A DNA stretch of 64,000 nucleotides from Rhodococcus sp. HNM0563 (GTDB taxonomy: Bacteria > Actinomycetota > Actinomycetes > Mycobacteriales > Mycobacteriaceae): contig NZ_JAASAF010000003.1 in the NCBI RefSeq assembly GCF_012726195.1, positions 496,001 through 560,000 of the forward strand. Direction: 5' to 3'. The notes beneath the pieces were generated by a model. The model did not search any database and had not been told where the DNA came from. It saw nothing but the letters and a program-made list of their open reading frames with translations. This document shows, piece after piece, positions 44,884 to 55,005 of the stretch. The stretch's first letter is position 1. The number at the start of each line of letters is the position of its first letter. Made by a program: the position numbers and the translations under genes.

Positions 44884-45375
44884 TCAGCTTCGGATGTACC
44901 TGATCCAGCGGAATCGCGTTCCGGAGGTGGACGTCGTCCATTCGCCGATGTCGGCGGGGGTCCACTCCGGTCCGATCGCCGGCGCGACCGCGTCGCCGTC
45001 GACTTCGAGATCGACCTCCGTGACGAGCAGATGCGTCGCGTGATCCATCGCCTGCGCGTAGATCTGACCGCCGCCCATCACGACGATCTCGCCGTCACCG
45101 GCCAGTTCCAGTGCGTCCTCGACACTCGACGCGGTGAGGGCACCGTCGACCGACCACTCGGGGTTGCGCGTGACCACCACATTGCGGCGGCCGGGCAATG
45201 GCCGGAACCGTTCCGGCAGCGAATCCCAGGTGAGCCGGCCCATCACGACGGGCTTGCCCATCGTCGCCTTCCTGAAGAACGCCATGTCCTCCGGTACGTG
45301 CCACGGGATGGCGCCGTCGCGGCCGATCACACCGCCGGGGGTCTGCGCCCAGATCAGCGTGACATGGTCGCTCAC
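44884..45375 (-). CDS. folA: Dihydrofolate reductase
   Basis: This 163-aa protein starts at GTG 45375 ([20 protein letters not shown]). DHFR motifs are [36 protein letters not shown] and [10 protein letters not shown]. It reduces dihydrofolate to tetrahydrofolate with NADPH and is the trimethoprim target. The start overlaps the thyA stop (GTGA), pairing the enzyme that makes dihydrofolate with the one that recycles it. Confidence 0.97.
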   Translation of the reverse strand: MSDHVTLIWAQTPGGVIGRDGAIPWHVPEDMAFFRKATMGKPVVMGRLTWDSLPERFRPLPGRRNVVVTRNPEWSVDGALTASSVEDALELAGDGEIVVMGGGQIYAQAMDHATHLLVTEVDLEVDGDAVAPAIGPEWTPADIGEWTTSTSGTRFRWIRYIRS

Positions 45376-46172
45376 ACCGCCACCGGCGCCTTGATCGCGG
45401 GGTGGTGCCGGTAGCCGACGATCTCGACGTCTTCGAAGCGGTAGTCGAAGATCGAATCGCGCGGTGCCAGCCTCAGCGTCGGGTACCCGTACGCCTCGCG
45501 GGTGAGCTGTTCGGTGACCTGCTCGATGTGGTTGTCGTAGATGTGGCAGTCGCCGCCGGTCCAGATGAACTCGCCGACGTCGAGTCCGGTCTGCTGCGCC
45601 ACCATGTGGGTGAGCAGTGCATAGCTGGCGATGTTGAACGGCACACCGAGGAACATGTCGGCGCTGCGCTGGTACAGCTGACAGCTGAGCTTGCCATCGG
45701 CGACGTAGAACTGGAAGAACGCGTGGCACGGCATCAGCGCCATGTCGTCGAGATCCGCGACGTTCCACGCCGACACGATCATGCGACGCGAATCGGGGTT
45801 GTTCCGGATCGTGTCGATCACACCGGAGATCTGGTCGATGTGCCTGCCGTCGGGTGTCGGCCACGACCGCCACTGGACCCCGTAGACAGGCCCGAGCTCG
45901 CCCTCGTCGGTCGCCCATTCATCCCAGATGGTGACCCCGTGTTCCTGCAGCCACTTCACGTTCGAGTCGCCGCGCAAGAACCACAGCAACTCGTAGACGA
46001 TCGATTTGAGGTGGACCTTCTTCGTCGTGATCAGCGGAAAGCCCTGCGCGAGATCGAAGCGCATCTGATGCCCGAACAGGCTGCGTGTGCCGGTGCCCGT
46101 GCGGTCGGACTTCGGCGTCCCGGTGTCCAGGACGAGGCGCAGCAGATCTTCATACTGAGTCGGGGCAGTCAC
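45372..46172 (-). CDS. thyA: Thymidylate synthase
   Basis: The protein is 266 aa from GTG 46172 ([18 protein letters not shown]), 264-267 aa being usual. Motifs are the dUMP-phosphate site [13 protein letters not shown], the catalytic Cys in [12 protein letters not shown], and [15 protein letters not shown]. It methylates dUMP to dTMP with methylene-tetrahydrofolate. The open frame extends upstream antisense to the glycosylase gene, but that part is non-coding. It is coupled to folA. Confidence 0.98.
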   Translation of the reverse strand: MTAPTQYEDLLRLVLDTGTPKSDRTGTGTRSLFGHQMRFDLAQGFPLITTKKVHLKSIVYELLWFLRGDSNVKWLQEHGVTIWDEWATDEGELGPVYGVQWRSWPTPDGRHIDQISGVIDTIRNNPDSRRMIVSAWNVADLDDMALMPCHAFFQFYVADGKLSCQLYQRSADMFLGVPFNIASYALLTHMVAQQTGLDVGEFIWTGGDCHIYDNHIEQVTEQLTREAYGYPTLRLAPRDSIFDYRFEDVEIVGYRHHPAIKAPVAV

Positions 46173-46260
46173 GGTTGGCAGTCTAGGCGGCTGCGCCACC
46201 CGTGCGCGTTGCTGGTCGTCGGAGCCACCAAGACCGCGCACGAGCCGTAGCCTGAGAGGC

Positions 46261-47127
46261 ATGCCGGAGCTCCCCGAAGTGGAAGCACTCGCCGTGTTCC
46301 TGCGTGAACACGCTGTCGGGTCCGTGGTCGGTCGCATCGACATCGCGGCACTCAGCGTGCTGCAGACCGCCGACCCCCCGATCACCGCGCTGCAAGGCCG
46401 CGACATCACCGGGGCCCGTCGCTTCGGCAAGTTCCTCGTCGTCGACTGCGGCGACCTGTCGCTGATCACGCACCTGTCACGCGCCGGATGGATGCGGTGG
46501 CTCGACGAGCCGTCGCAGACACCGCCGAAGCTCGGCAAGGGGCCGCTGGCGTTGCGCGTGCACCTGTTCCGCCCCGACGCCTCCACCCCCGCGTTCGATC
46601 TCACCGAGGCAGGCACCAAGAAACGCCTCGCGGTGTGGGTCGTCCGCGACCCCGCCCAGGTCCGGGGTATCGCACGACTCGGACCGGACGCCCTCGACGT
46701 GACCGCCGACGAGTTCGGCGAACTCCTCGGGGGCAGTACCGCGCGGCTGAAAACGCTCCTCGTCGACCAGTCGGTGCTCGCGGGGATCGGCAATGCATAT
46801 TCCGACGAGATCCTGCATGTAGCCCGGTTGTCTCCGTTCGCCACCGCGTCGCGTCTCACCGACGAACAGGTCGCCGCGCTCTACGACGCTGTGCGCACGG
46901 TCCTCACCGACGCTGTCGACCGGTCGGTGGGTCAGGACGCCGCCCGCCTCAAAGGAGAGAAGCGCTCGGGTCTGCGTGTGCACGCCCGGGCGGGGTTGCC
47001 GTGCGCGGTGTGCGGCGACACCGTGCGCGAGGTGTCGTATTCCGAACGGTCCTTCCAGTACTGCCCTACGTGTCAGACCGGGGGGAAGGTCCTCGCTGAT
47101 CGCAGGATGTCCAGGCTGCTGAAGTAA
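46261..47127 (+). CDS. Fpg/Nei-family DNA glycosylase
   Basis: The protein is 288 aa. The catalytic N terminus is MPELPEVE (Pro1 nucleophile after Met removal, Glu2). A helix-two-turn-helix carries [17 protein letters not shown], and an intact C-terminal zinc finger C-x2-C-x16-C-x2-C (CAVC ... CPTC) follows. It removes oxidised bases and cuts the strand by beta,delta-elimination. Which of Fpg or Nei it is cannot be settled here; the LKTLLVDQ segment fits the actinobacterial Fpg-like Nei group. It is followed 11 bp later by the TDT gene. Confidence 0.92.
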   Translation: MPELPEVEALAVFLREHAVGSVVGRIDIAALSVLQTADPPITALQGRDITGARRFGKFLVVDCGDLSLITHLSRAGWMRWLDEPSQTPPKLGKGPLALRVHLFRPDASTPAFDLTEAGTKKRLAVWVVRDPAQVRGIARLGPDALDVTADEFGELLGGSTARLKTLLVDQSVLAGIGNAYSDEILHVARLSPFATASRLTDEQVAALYDAVRTVLTDAVDRSVGQDAARLKGEKRSGLRVHARAGLPCAVCGDTVREVSYSERSFQYCPTCQTGGKVLADRRMSRLLK

Positions 47128-47138
47128 GGTTTGCCGAC

Positions 47139-48215
47139 GTGGATCTCTCGACCCGGTCGAGCGCGGCGGTCCGGTCGCTCGCACCCGGCTACTTCGCACT
47201 CGTCATGTCCAGCGGCATCATCTCGATCGGACTCCACCTCAGAGGATTCGACGTCTTGTCGTTGACGTTGCTGATCATCGCGGCAGTGACGTACGTAGCG
47301 CTGGTCGTGCTCTCCACCTGGCGACTCGTGTCGTTCCGGAGTTCCCTGCGCTCGGACATGGCAGATTCCTCCCGCGCATTCGGGTTCTTCACCTTCATCG
47401 CAGGTAGCAACGTGCTGGGTGTGCGCCTGATATTGCAGGGCTGGCATTCGACCGCGGCGATCCTGCTCCTCGTGGCCGCTGTGACCTGGCTCGTCCTCGG
47501 ATACGTCATTCCGTGGACCGCCGTCCTCGGCACCACGGAACGTCCAGTGCTCGCCAAGGCGAACGGCACCTGGTTCATTTGGGTGGTGGCGAGCGAATCG
47601 GTCGCCATCGCCGCCGCCGCATTGCAACCGGTCTACGCGGATCTGGACCGCCTGTTGGCCGCGGTCGCGGTGTTCGCGTGGGCGGTGGGCCTGTTCCTGT
47701 ATGCCGCGGCCGGGATCTTCGTGGCCGCGCGGATGCTGCAATATCCGCTGCGACCCACCGACCTGACCGCACCGTACTGGGTGGCGATGGGGGCGTGCTC
47801 GATCACGGTCGTGGCCGGAGCGCAGATCGTCGAGATGGCCGATGCGCCCATGGTCGATGCCACCCGGGGCCTGATCGCGGGCCTTGCCGTGGTGATCTGG
47901 GCATTCGCCACGTGGTTGTTCCCGCCGCTGATCGCAGCGGGTTGGTGGCGGCACCGCGTCCACAAGGTGCCACTGAGGTACGACTCGTCGCTGTGGTCGA
48001 TCGTGTTCCCACTCGGCATGTATGCCGTCGCGGGGATCTACCTCGGCCGTGCCGACGAATTGCCGCTCGTCGGCGCCGTCGGTGCGGCCGAACTGTGGGT
48101 CGCGATGGCGGCGTGGTTGCTCGTGTTCACGGCCATGCTGCGCCACCTGTGGACCACTCTCGCGCGCCCGCGCGGCATCCCCGCACCGGTTCCTTCCGAT
48201 CGGAATGCGCCATGA
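47139..48215 (+). CDS. TDT-family (TehA/SLAC1-like) membrane transporter
   Basis: This 358-aa protein has about ten membrane helices and opens with SLAPGYFALVMSSGIISIG, the typical start of the tellurite-resistance/dicarboxylate (TDT) family. Members conduct anions or export C4-dicarboxylates, sulfite or tellurite; the substrate is not predictable. GTG 47139 is used; no better start is seen. It is probably co-transcribed with the genes on both sides. Confidence 0.85.
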   Translation: MDLSTRSSAAVRSLAPGYFALVMSSGIISIGLHLRGFDVLSLTLLIIAAVTYVALVVLSTWRLVSFRSSLRSDMADSSRAFGFFTFIAGSNVLGVRLILQGWHSTAAILLLVAAVTWLVLGYVIPWTAVLGTTERPVLAKANGTWFIWVVASESVAIAAAALQPVYADLDRLLAAVAVFAWAVGLFLYAAAGIFVAARMLQYPLRPTDLTAPYWVAMGACSITVVAGAQIVEMADAPMVDATRGLIAGLAVVIWAFATWLFPPLIAAGWWRHRVHKVPLRYDSSLWSIVFPLGMYAVAGIYLGRADELPLVGAVGAAELWVAMAAWLLVFTAMLRHLWTTLARPRGIPAPVPSDRNAP

Positions 48216-48234
48216 GCCCGGTTACGGTGGTCTG

Positions 48235-48879
48235 GTGAGCGTCGAACTCCTTGACACCGGCACCGTGCACGGCTGCCTGCATCTCCCCGATGGGGAGCCG
48301 CGTGGCGCGATAGCTCTCACCCACGGCGCAGGCAGTAACCGCGACGCGAAGATCCTGCAGGTGATGTGCGACCGATTCGCCGAGCAGGGCCTCCTCGCGC
48401 TGCGCTACGACCTGCCGTTCCGGCGACGCAAACCGAAGGGTCCTCCACAACCGGCCCGCGCCGCGGAGGACCGGTCCGGCGTCGCCGACGCCGCCGCTGC
48501 GCTACGCGAACGGCACACCGGACCGATCTTGATCGGCGGTGTCTCCTATGGGGGCCGGCAGACATCCATGCTCCTGGCCGACCAACCCGAGGTCGCCGAC
48601 GCACTCGTACTGTTGTCCTACCCGTTGCATCCCCCGGGCAAGCCCGAGAAAGCCCGAACCGAGCATCTACCCGGCATCACGGTGCCGACGGTGTTCGTGC
48701 ACGGCGCCCGCGACCCGTTCGGCGCCCTCGACGAGATACGCGCCGCCGCAGCACTGGTGACCGGACCGACGGCGCTTCTCGAGGTGCCTGCCGCCGGTCA
48801 CGATCTGAGCCGTGCGAAGACGGACCCGTCCGACGCGGCGGTCACCGCGGTACTCGACCTACTGAGAGACTCCCTGTGA
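48235..48879 (+). CDS. KANL3/Tex30-like alpha/beta-hydrolase
   Basis: The protein is 214 aa from GTG 48235. The opening block AIALTHGAGSNRDAKILQVM and the short nucleophile motif GGVSYGGRQ are typical of the bacterial Tex30/KANL3-like hydrolases. The C-terminal VHGARDPFG (Asp) and AAGHDLS (His) complete a triad. It is cytoplasmic with unknown substrate. Its stop overlaps the devS start (GTGA). Confidence 0.85.
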   Translation: MSVELLDTGTVHGCLHLPDGEPRGAIALTHGAGSNRDAKILQVMCDRFAEQGLLALRYDLPFRRRKPKGPPQPARAAEDRSGVADAAAALRERHTGPILIGGVSYGGRQTSMLLADQPEVADALVLLSYPLHPPGKPEKARTEHLPGITVPTVFVHGARDPFGALDEIRAAAALVTGPTALLEVPAAGHDLSRAKTDPSDAAVTAVLDLLRDSL

Positions 48880-50546
48880 ATGACATGCCGGATGCGGTCA
48901 CCGAAGCGCCGATCGACACCCTCCTGACCGAACTGCGTGACCGTCTCGACGACACCGCCACAGCACCGGAGATTCTGCGCAGCCTGCTCGAGGCGGTGCT
49001 CGTGGTCGGGTCGGGGCTCGAACTCGACTCCATGTTGCAACGCATCGTCCAGTCCGCGGTGTCGCTGCTCGATGCCCGGTACGGCGCACTCGGTGTGCGC
49101 GCCGCCGACGGTGGCCTGTCGGAGTTCGTCTACGAAGGCATCAGCACCGCGCAGCGCAGCAGAATGGGCCACCTGCCGGAGGGCCGCGGCATCCTCGGTT
49201 TGCTGATCAACGATCCTCGCCCGGTACGGCTGGCCGACCTGTCGAAGCATCCGGCGTCGATCGGGTTCCCGCCCAACCACCCACCGATGAAGTCCTTCCT
49301 GGGCACTCCGATCATGATCCGCGGCAAAGTGTTCGGCAGCATCTACCTGACCGAGAAGCTGGGCGAGCCGGAGTTCACCGAAGAAGATGCGGTGATCCTG
49401 AAAGTGCTGGCGACGTCCGCCGGTATAGCCGTCGACAACGCGCGGCTGTTCGAAGATTCACTGACCCGCGAACGGTGGCTCGCGGCAATGGCCTCGATCA
49501 ACGCTCGGCTACTCGTGGGCGGCTCGGTCGACGAAACGCTCGGTCTACTCACCGGACAGGTCCGCGAACTGGCCCGCGGCGCAGGAGCTTTCGTCGTCCT
49601 CGTCGACGGCTCACGCGGAACCCTTCGCGCTGCGTCACCGACCGCACCCGCGGCCGACACGGTGCGCATCGACCTGACCGACACACCGGTGTTGCATGCA
49701 CTCAAAACCCGGCAGGCGGTCCTCACTGATTCACTGGCCGGACTGCCGTCCGCCGGACACGGCAACGAGGGCAACGCGATCGTGTTCCCGCTGTCGGCGA
49801 CCTCCACCATCACCGGCGTGCTGATCGTCACCCAGGAGGCCGGATCGGATCCGTGGGACGACGAAGAGATCGCACAACTGGACTCGATGGCGAATCTTGC
49901 AGCAGTGGCACTGGAATTCGCCGAGCAGCAACGCAAGAAGCGATTGCTCGACGTCCTCGCAGATCGCGACCGAATCGCGCAAGACCTACACGACAACGTG
50001 ATTCAGCGACTCTTCGCCACCGGAATGAGCCTGCAGAGCGTCATGACCCCCGGCGCGGACCCCGGCCGGGTCACCGACGTGATCCACCACGCCGTCGAAC
50101 AACTCGACCGGACGGTGCGCGAGATCCGCACGACCATCTTCGATCTGCATACGACGGGGGCTGCGGTCGGCACGAGCCTTCGCCGGAGGCTGCTCGACGT
50201 CGTCGGTGATCTCAGCATTCACTCGGCAGTTGCGCCCAATGTCCAATTCATCGGCCCGATAGACACTTTGGTGCCCGACCGCATCCACCCCCACGCCGAA
50301 GCCGTGCTGCGGGAGGGACTGAGCAATGCACTGCGACACTCCCAATCGGAGAACATCACGGTGTCGGTGACCGCCGACGACGACTTCCGGATCGAGATCG
50401 TCGACGATGGCACCGGCCTCCCCGACGCACCGCGGCGAAGCGGCCTGGCCAACCTCGAACGCCGGGCCACACAATGCGGCGGGAAGTGCATCATCGGACC
50501 CGGCGACGTCAGCGGAACGCGGGTGTTGTGGAGCGCGCCGCTCTGA
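48876..50546 (+). CDS. devS: DevS/DosS-type heme-GAF sensor histidine kinase
   Basis: The protein is 556 aa from GTG 48876. Two tandem GAF domains (about 38-185 and 205-350) are followed by a HisKA_3 domain with His372 in AQDLHDNVIQRLF and an HATPase domain (ALRHSQSENITV, DDGTGLPD). In GAF-A, His135 in GFPPNHPPM and Tyr157 in GSIYLT align with the heme ligand His149 and Tyr171 of M. tuberculosis DevS, so heme binding and O2/NO/CO or redox sensing are expected. The cognate regulator is probably the convergent devR, only 22 bp away. Confidence 0.93.
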   Translation: MNDMPDAVTEAPIDTLLTELRDRLDDTATAPEILRSLLEAVLVVGSGLELDSMLQRIVQSAVSLLDARYGALGVRAADGGLSEFVYEGISTAQRSRMGHLPEGRGILGLLINDPRPVRLADLSKHPASIGFPPNHPPMKSFLGTPIMIRGKVFGSIYLTEKLGEPEFTEEDAVILKVLATSAGIAVDNARLFEDSLTRERWLAAMASINARLLVGGSVDETLGLLTGQVRELARGAGAFVVLVDGSRGTLRAASPTAPAADTVRIDLTDTPVLHALKTRQAVLTDSLAGLPSAGHGNEGNAIVFPLSATSTITGVLIVTQEAGSDPWDDEEIAQLDSMANLAAVALEFAEQQRKKRLLDVLADRDRIAQDLHDNVIQRLFATGMSLQSVMTPGADPGRVTDVIHHAVEQLDRTVREIRTTIFDLHTTGAAVGTSLRRRLLDVVGDLSIHSAVAPNVQFIGPIDTLVPDRIHPHAEAVLREGLSNALRHSQSENITVSVTADDDFRIEIVDDGTGLPDAPRRSGLANLERRATQCGGKCIIGPGDVSGTRVLWSAPL

Positions 50547-50568
50547 ATCGCACTGCACCCGAGCAGGT

Positions 50569-51216
50569 TCAGGACTTTCCCTGCTCCTTGCCCTTGCGCA
50601 ATTCGGTTGCCAGGACCGCGGCCTGCGTGCGGCGCTGCATCCCGAGCTTCGCGAGCAACCGCGACACGTAGTTCTTCACCGTCTTCTCAGCGAGGAACAA
50701 CCGTTCGGCGATCTCACGGTTCGTCATGCCTTCGCCGATCAGCTCGAAGACAGCCTTCTCCTGATCGGACAACTCCGCCAGCGGGTCGGCGTTCCGCGAA
50801 GCGCGAATCCGATTCATCAGCGCGGCGGTGGCGCGACTGTCGAGCAGAGAGCCGCCCTCCCCCACCGTTCGGACCGCCGATACGAGGTCGGTGCCGAGGA
50901 TCTGCTTGAGCACGAATCCCGACGCACCGGCCATGATCGCGTCGAACAGCGCCTCGTCGTCGGAGTACGAGGTGAGCATCAATGCGCGTAGCTCGGGCAT
51001 CCGGGTACGCAACTCCCGGCACAGTTCGACACCGTTGCCGTCGGGAAGGCGAACGTCCAGCACTGCGACGTCGGCGCCGCTCCCCGGGATCCGGGCCAGC
51101 GCCTCACCCACGGACGCGGCCTCACCCACGACAGTGAAGTCGGGGACGCTGCTGAGCAGATCCACCAGTCCACGCCTGACGATCTCGTGGTCGTCGACGA
51201 GAAATATGCGGGGCAT
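50569..51216 (-). CDS. devR: DevR/DosR-type response regulator (NarL/FixJ family)
   Basis: This 215-aa regulator starts at ATG 51216 ([16 protein letters not shown]). The receiver phospho-acceptor is Asp54 in [11 protein letters not shown], and Lys is in FVLKQILG. The LuxR-type C-terminal domain has [30 protein letters not shown] cut by normal family spacing. This is the DevR pattern, the master regulator of the mycobacterial dormancy regulon. Here it is convergent with devS, unlike the co-directional devRS operon of M. tuberculosis. Confidence 0.94.
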   Translation of the reverse strand: MPRIFLVDDHEIVRRGLVDLLSSVPDFTVVGEAASVGEALARIPGSGADVAVLDVRLPDGNGVELCRELRTRMPELRALMLTSYSDDEALFDAIMAGASGFVLKQILGTDLVSAVRTVGEGGSLLDSRATAALMNRIRASRNADPLAELSDQEKAVFELIGEGMTNREIAERLFLAEKTVKNYVSRLLAKLGMQRRTQAAVLATELRKGKEQGKS

Positions 51217-51300
51217 CGCACGCACCTTTCGTTCAGCTCGATGGTGCCATGGTTGCAGCCTTCCACGACGGTGTTCTTCCCAGGGCCGTTCGACGTCACT

Positions 51301-51320
51301 TTCGGGACCTTCGCCCCGTG
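51301..51320. promoter_or_regulatory. DevR-type box between devR and the acg-like gene
   Basis: TTCGGGACCTTCGCCCCGTG matches the dormancy-box consensus TTSGGGACTWWAGTCCCSAA at about 15 of 20 positions, with a full left GGGAC. It lies about 84-103 nt upstream of both divergent genes, so it could serve either. Confidence 0.55.
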
Positions 51321-51403
51321 CATCGTCCCGCACTCGTGGGAGACGCTCGTAGTACACCGGGACATGTGTCGCGCTCGGTGACGACCGGATGAGGAGGGTA
51401 GCG

Positions 51404-52327
51404 ATGACCGTCGACTCCGAAACCTGGTCGCAGAGTGACACTGAGATCATTGCGCGAGCCGTCATCGAAGCGCCGTCGGTGCACGACACCCAACCGTGGA
51501 ACCTGACGCTTCCCGGCTCCGCCGCGGAGCTGGAGGAACGTCTCGAGTTCGCGGAGCCCGGTGCGGACCCCCTCCGGCCCGACCGGCTCATCTCGTGCGG
51601 CACCGCCGTGGCCCATCTCGAGCTCGCAATGCGCGTCCTCGGCAGGCAGGTCCGCACAGACCTCTGTCCCTTCCCCGATCGGCCGGCCATCATCGCGCGG
51701 ATCGAGACGCTCCGGAGTGCCGTTCCGGACAGCTCCGACCTCCGGCTGTATGCGGCAATCTCCCGGCGCAAGAGTCACCGTGACGCTTTCGCCGACATCC
51801 CGGTGCCCGCCGAGACCATCGGCGACATCGTCGCCGCAGGCACCCAGGTACCCGGTGTCGGGATCCGCCTGTTGGCGTCCGATGAGGCCCCGGCTCTCGC
51901 CGACATGCTCACCTACTCGGCCGAGGCCAAGCGACGCAATCCCCACTATCAACGCGAGATGTTCTCGTGGACGTCGCATTGGCAGCCGGAAGGCAACGCC
52001 GAGGTCGTCGAGGACTGGGACGCCACGCTGGACGAGCACGGCGCCGCGGGCAAAGCCATGATCACCACCGAGGTGCCCGAGACGTCGGCCCTGGCAGCGG
52101 CAATCGATCGCGAAACCGTATTGCTGTTCAACGCCGCGTCCGCCGACCCGATCGACCTGGTCCGGATCGGGATGGCCACCGAACGCGCGTGGCTGGCGGC
52201 CGTCGACAGCCGGCTCTCGGCGTCGGTTCTCACTCATCCGCTCCGAATCGAAGACTCGGCCGAGCGACTCCGTGCACGATTGGGAATGGCCACACCGCCT
52301 CAGCTGATCATGCGGATCGGCTACTGA
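51404..52327 (+). CDS. Acg-family nitroreductase-like protein
   Basis: This 307-aa protein has the Acg (Rv2032) family layout, a split nitroreductase fold. The N-terminal [18 protein letters not shown] and [18 protein letters not shown], central [13 protein letters not shown], and C-terminal [11 protein letters not shown] are recognisable. Acg proteins bind FMN but lack typical nitroreductase activity and are among the strongest DevR-dependent genes. ATG 51404 follows GAGGAGGGTAGCG. The upstream DevR-type box and the devRS neighbours fit a dormancy gene. Confidence 0.88.
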   Translation: MTVDSETWSQSDTEIIARAVIEAPSVHDTQPWNLTLPGSAAELEERLEFAEPGADPLRPDRLISCGTAVAHLELAMRVLGRQVRTDLCPFPDRPAIIARIETLRSAVPDSSDLRLYAAISRRKSHRDAFADIPVPAETIGDIVAAGTQVPGVGIRLLASDEAPALADMLTYSAEAKRRNPHYQREMFSWTSHWQPEGNAEVVEDWDATLDEHGAAGKAMITTEVPETSALAAAIDRETVLLFNAASADPIDLVRIGMATERAWLAAVDSRLSASVLTHPLRIEDSAERLRARLGMATPPQLIMRIGY

Positions 52328-52353
52328 CAGCCCGCGAGGAAGGATCCCCGAAG

Positions 52354-52623
52354 GTGACTCGAGAACTCACCGCCGTCGAACTCGAAGTGCCGTCGAACGC
52401 CGAGTTGTTCCAGACCGTACTGGACATGGCGCAGGCAGCGAAAGCCGGCAACACCTCGGGGTGGCTGGCTGCCCGCTACGGCGGTCTTCCACTCGAGGAT
52501 CTCGCCTACACCTGTACAGAGATGCTGGGCATCCTCATCGAGAACAACGCGATCCGGGAGGGTGTGCACCCGGCCGACATGTGGCGACGCCTGCGCGCAG
52601 ATGGCGTCGACGAGTTCGGCTGA
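52354..52623 (+). CDS. Small protein of unknown function, co-transcribed with acg-like gene
   Basis: The protein is 89 aa from GTG 52354, preceded by GAGGAAGG at some distance. The sequence (MTRELTAVELEVPSNAELFQ ...) is predicted mostly helical: NAELFQTVLDMAQAAKAGN, LEDLAYTCTEMLGILIENNA, MWRRLRADGVDEFG. It has no signal or membrane segment and one Cys. It lies 26 bp after the acg-like gene on the same strand, so it should share the DevR-dependent transcript. I do not recognise a family. Confidence 0.65.
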   Translation: MTRELTAVELEVPSNAELFQTVLDMAQAAKAGNTSGWLAARYGGLPLEDLAYTCTEMLGILIENNAIREGVHPADMWRRLRADGVDEFG

Positions 52624-52667
52624 TCAGGCTGATCACACTGCCGCTTCACACTCACGTGGTCGGCGTT

Positions 52668-54821
52668 TCACGCTTCTCCCGGGCCGACCACCCGCATCCC
52701 CTCCGGTGGCACCTCCTGAACGATGAACTCGTCATCAGCATCGGCCACGATCGACACATAGAACACCGGCCGACCATCGATATGCACGTAGCAGCCGATA
52801 TTGAAACCCACGAGACGTGGGATCCGCTCGAGGGTAGGTACGCCGCCGGTGATTTCGCTGTCGGGATGCAGCCGTGCCGCTTCGGCAAGAACAGCTCGCT
52901 GCACGACGTCTCGGTCGATCAGGTCGTCGTCATCGGTGAGCGTCGAGAACGAGACCGGTTCAGTGCAGACGAACGGCACCTCGAACCTCATCGGTTGCCG
53001 CACACCGTCCTGGGGTGCCGGGGGCACGTAGGGTGCGTTCGTGATCCGGTATGCCGCGATCGGGCGATGTGAGACGCGGTCGATCACGAATTTCCAGTAG
53101 CCGTTGTGCGTCGGCACGGTGCCGCGCAGTGCCGGCCCCCCAGCCGAAGTCGCCTCCAGAAACTCGTCGTACCCGAGAACTTCGGCGCGCTCTCCGTGTT
53201 CGGTGTCGCGGGTGTGAGCATGCACCTCCGCCAGGTCGGCTTCGAACAATGCCACCGGATAGCGGTATTTCCGACCGGCGATCTGGGCATGGAACTCGCG
53301 GAGCACGTCGGTTTCGAGATCGTCCGCAATCCACTGCGAGAGCTCGCGGGTGGTCACCTCCTCGACGGGACGCGGCGGTTCCGGGAAACCACGAAACACC
53401 CCGTCCTCGTCGACACTGTCCGCGAAGGATTCGAAGTCCAGGTTCGCAATCGACAGGTTGTTCTCCACACCCCACATCTCCGAGGGGATGACGCGGAAGG
53501 TTCTTCCGCGAGGCCGGTCCGGTTCGTCGGGTCCGGTGTAGACGGCGACGATAGGCATCTCCGGGCTCCTCACCGTCTCGGTGTCGGCGAGAAACGCGTA
53601 GTACGTCGGCGACTCGCCTATTGCTTCGAGAAGCCCGTCGACGGTCAACCCGTCGTATTCCGGGTTGTCGATGCACGTGAGGTAGGCGGCGAATTCGGTG
53701 CCGTCTCCCTGCGGCATCGGAGCCATGGCAGCGACGGCAATGTCGCGCCAGGCGGCGTCGTCGGTGAAGTCGGTACGGATGAGCAGTGACTCGTCTTCGA
53801 GATGTTCGGTGAGAACCCGTCCTGCACCGAGGGTGGCGAGCACCTCCGCTTCGCGGCGATCGTGCTCCTCGGTGGCGAGTTCGGCGGTGATCTCAGCGGG
53901 GTCGCGATCCGGTGGATCGACCGGCACGATCGAATCCACGATCCGAGCACAGTCGTCCCGGCTGATGTCCTGGTGGCTGCGAATCTCGTACGTCCAGTCG
54001 CCGATGGAATGACGGTAGCGTTCCGGCGTCGAATCGTTCGGCCATTCGACCTTCGGTTCGCCGATCGCGCTCACCCATCGACGCAACGTGAACTGTGGTG
54101 CGTGCCCGCTGATCGACACGCTCAATTCGCCGGTGCGGGCATCACCGGATCGAGACTGTGCGTTTATTGTCATCGGCAGCCACGTCGGAAGCGCCTGAGG
54201 AATACCCGCCAGCGCGCGCTGACGTTCCTCCTGCTCCCTGTTCGATCTCGCGAAGTCATCCTCGGCTGGGCGTGACGGCCCTGCCCACGAGAACAATGTG
54301 GTCTCGAATACGTCGTCGAGACTGGGTTTTTCGAGTTCCATCCAATCATCACCACACTGCCATCGCAGTGCGACACCGAGTTCTGCGTCGAACACGTAGG
54401 TGACCGTTTCGTTCGCGTGCTGGTCGAAGGCGCTCACCTCCCAGCCGTCACGGCCACGAACCCGGACCGCCTTGGGCGCACTCGGTCCGACAAATCGTTG
54501 ATTGTCGAACCCTCGAGTTGCCAGAGGAGGAAACACGCCGTAGGCGCGTAGCAGAAGAGCCGGCGACGCACCCATGATTGCGTAGCCAGTGGTGGGAGAC
54601 TTGACGGTGTGCACCATAGTGCCGTCTCCGTCACTGGACCACCTGTCGGTGTCGTTCTCGATGAAAGTGGGCTCACCGGACTCGTTCTCGTAACGCCACG
54701 TGTTCTCAGGCGCGTGCCACACGCGGCTCCACGATCCGTCGGGCCGGTGGACAGTTCCGTGAACGGTGCGTCCCATCGTGCCGTAGTTCGAGCCTCGGAC
54801 CTGTTCCCACGTCGGCGTCAT
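52668..54821 (-). CDS. Large multidomain protein, LolA-like N-terminus plus DUF6924
   Basis: This 717-aa protein starts at ATG 54821 (MTPTWEQVRGSNYGTMGRTV). The first 300 residues contain two stretches that look like LolA-type lipoprotein-carrier folds (HGTVHRPDGSWSRVWHAPE; GYAIMGASPALLLRAYGVF). Residues about 345-465 (LLIRTDFTDDAAWRDIAVAA to VIPSEMWGVENNLSIANLDF) fit DUF6924. The last 240 residues are a separate acidic alpha/beta region. There is no signal peptide or membrane helix, so it is probably cytoplasmic. Domain calls come from memory of sequence patterns; the function is unknown. Confidence 0.7.
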   Translation of the reverse strand: MTPTWEQVRGSNYGTMGRTVHGTVHRPDGSWSRVWHAPENTWRYENESGEPTFIENDTDRWSSDGDGTMVHTVKSPTTGYAIMGASPALLLRAYGVFPPLATRGFDNQRFVGPSAPKAVRVRGRDGWEVSAFDQHANETVTYVFDAELGVALRWQCGDDWMELEKPSLDDVFETTLFSWAGPSRPAEDDFARSNREQEERQRALAGIPQALPTWLPMTINAQSRSGDARTGELSVSISGHAPQFTLRRWVSAIGEPKVEWPNDSTPERYRHSIGDWTYEIRSHQDISRDDCARIVDSIVPVDPPDRDPAEITAELATEEHDRREAEVLATLGAGRVLTEHLEDESLLIRTDFTDDAAWRDIAVAAMAPMPQGDGTEFAAYLTCIDNPEYDGLTVDGLLEAIGESPTYYAFLADTETVRSPEMPIVAVYTGPDEPDRPRGRTFRVIPSEMWGVENNLSIANLDFESFADSVDEDGVFRGFPEPPRPVEEVTTRELSQWIADDLETDVLREFHAQIAGRKYRYPVALFEADLAEVHAHTRDTEHGERAEVLGYDEFLEATSAGGPALRGTVPTHNGYWKFVIDRVSHRPIAAYRITNAPYVPPAPQDGVRQPMRFEVPFVCTEPVSFSTLTDDDDLIDRDVVQRAVLAEAARLHPDSEITGGVPTLERIPRLVGFNIGCYVHIDGRPVFYVSIVADADDEFIVQEVPPEGMRVVGPGEA

Positions 54822-55005
54822 GATCGGAACGTACCCGACGGTTCCGACTCCGGTTGAAGTCTGAGCTGTGCTCGATCGGCATGCGACTCTCAACGGTGGG
54901 CGGCGCAGCGGTCATATCGACAGTGGCGGTCCCTGCGCAGGGGTTGTTTGTGGTGGCTCTGGGCGTCACCATCGACCGCAACTGTTGTCCTCGCTGAGGC
55001 CCCAA

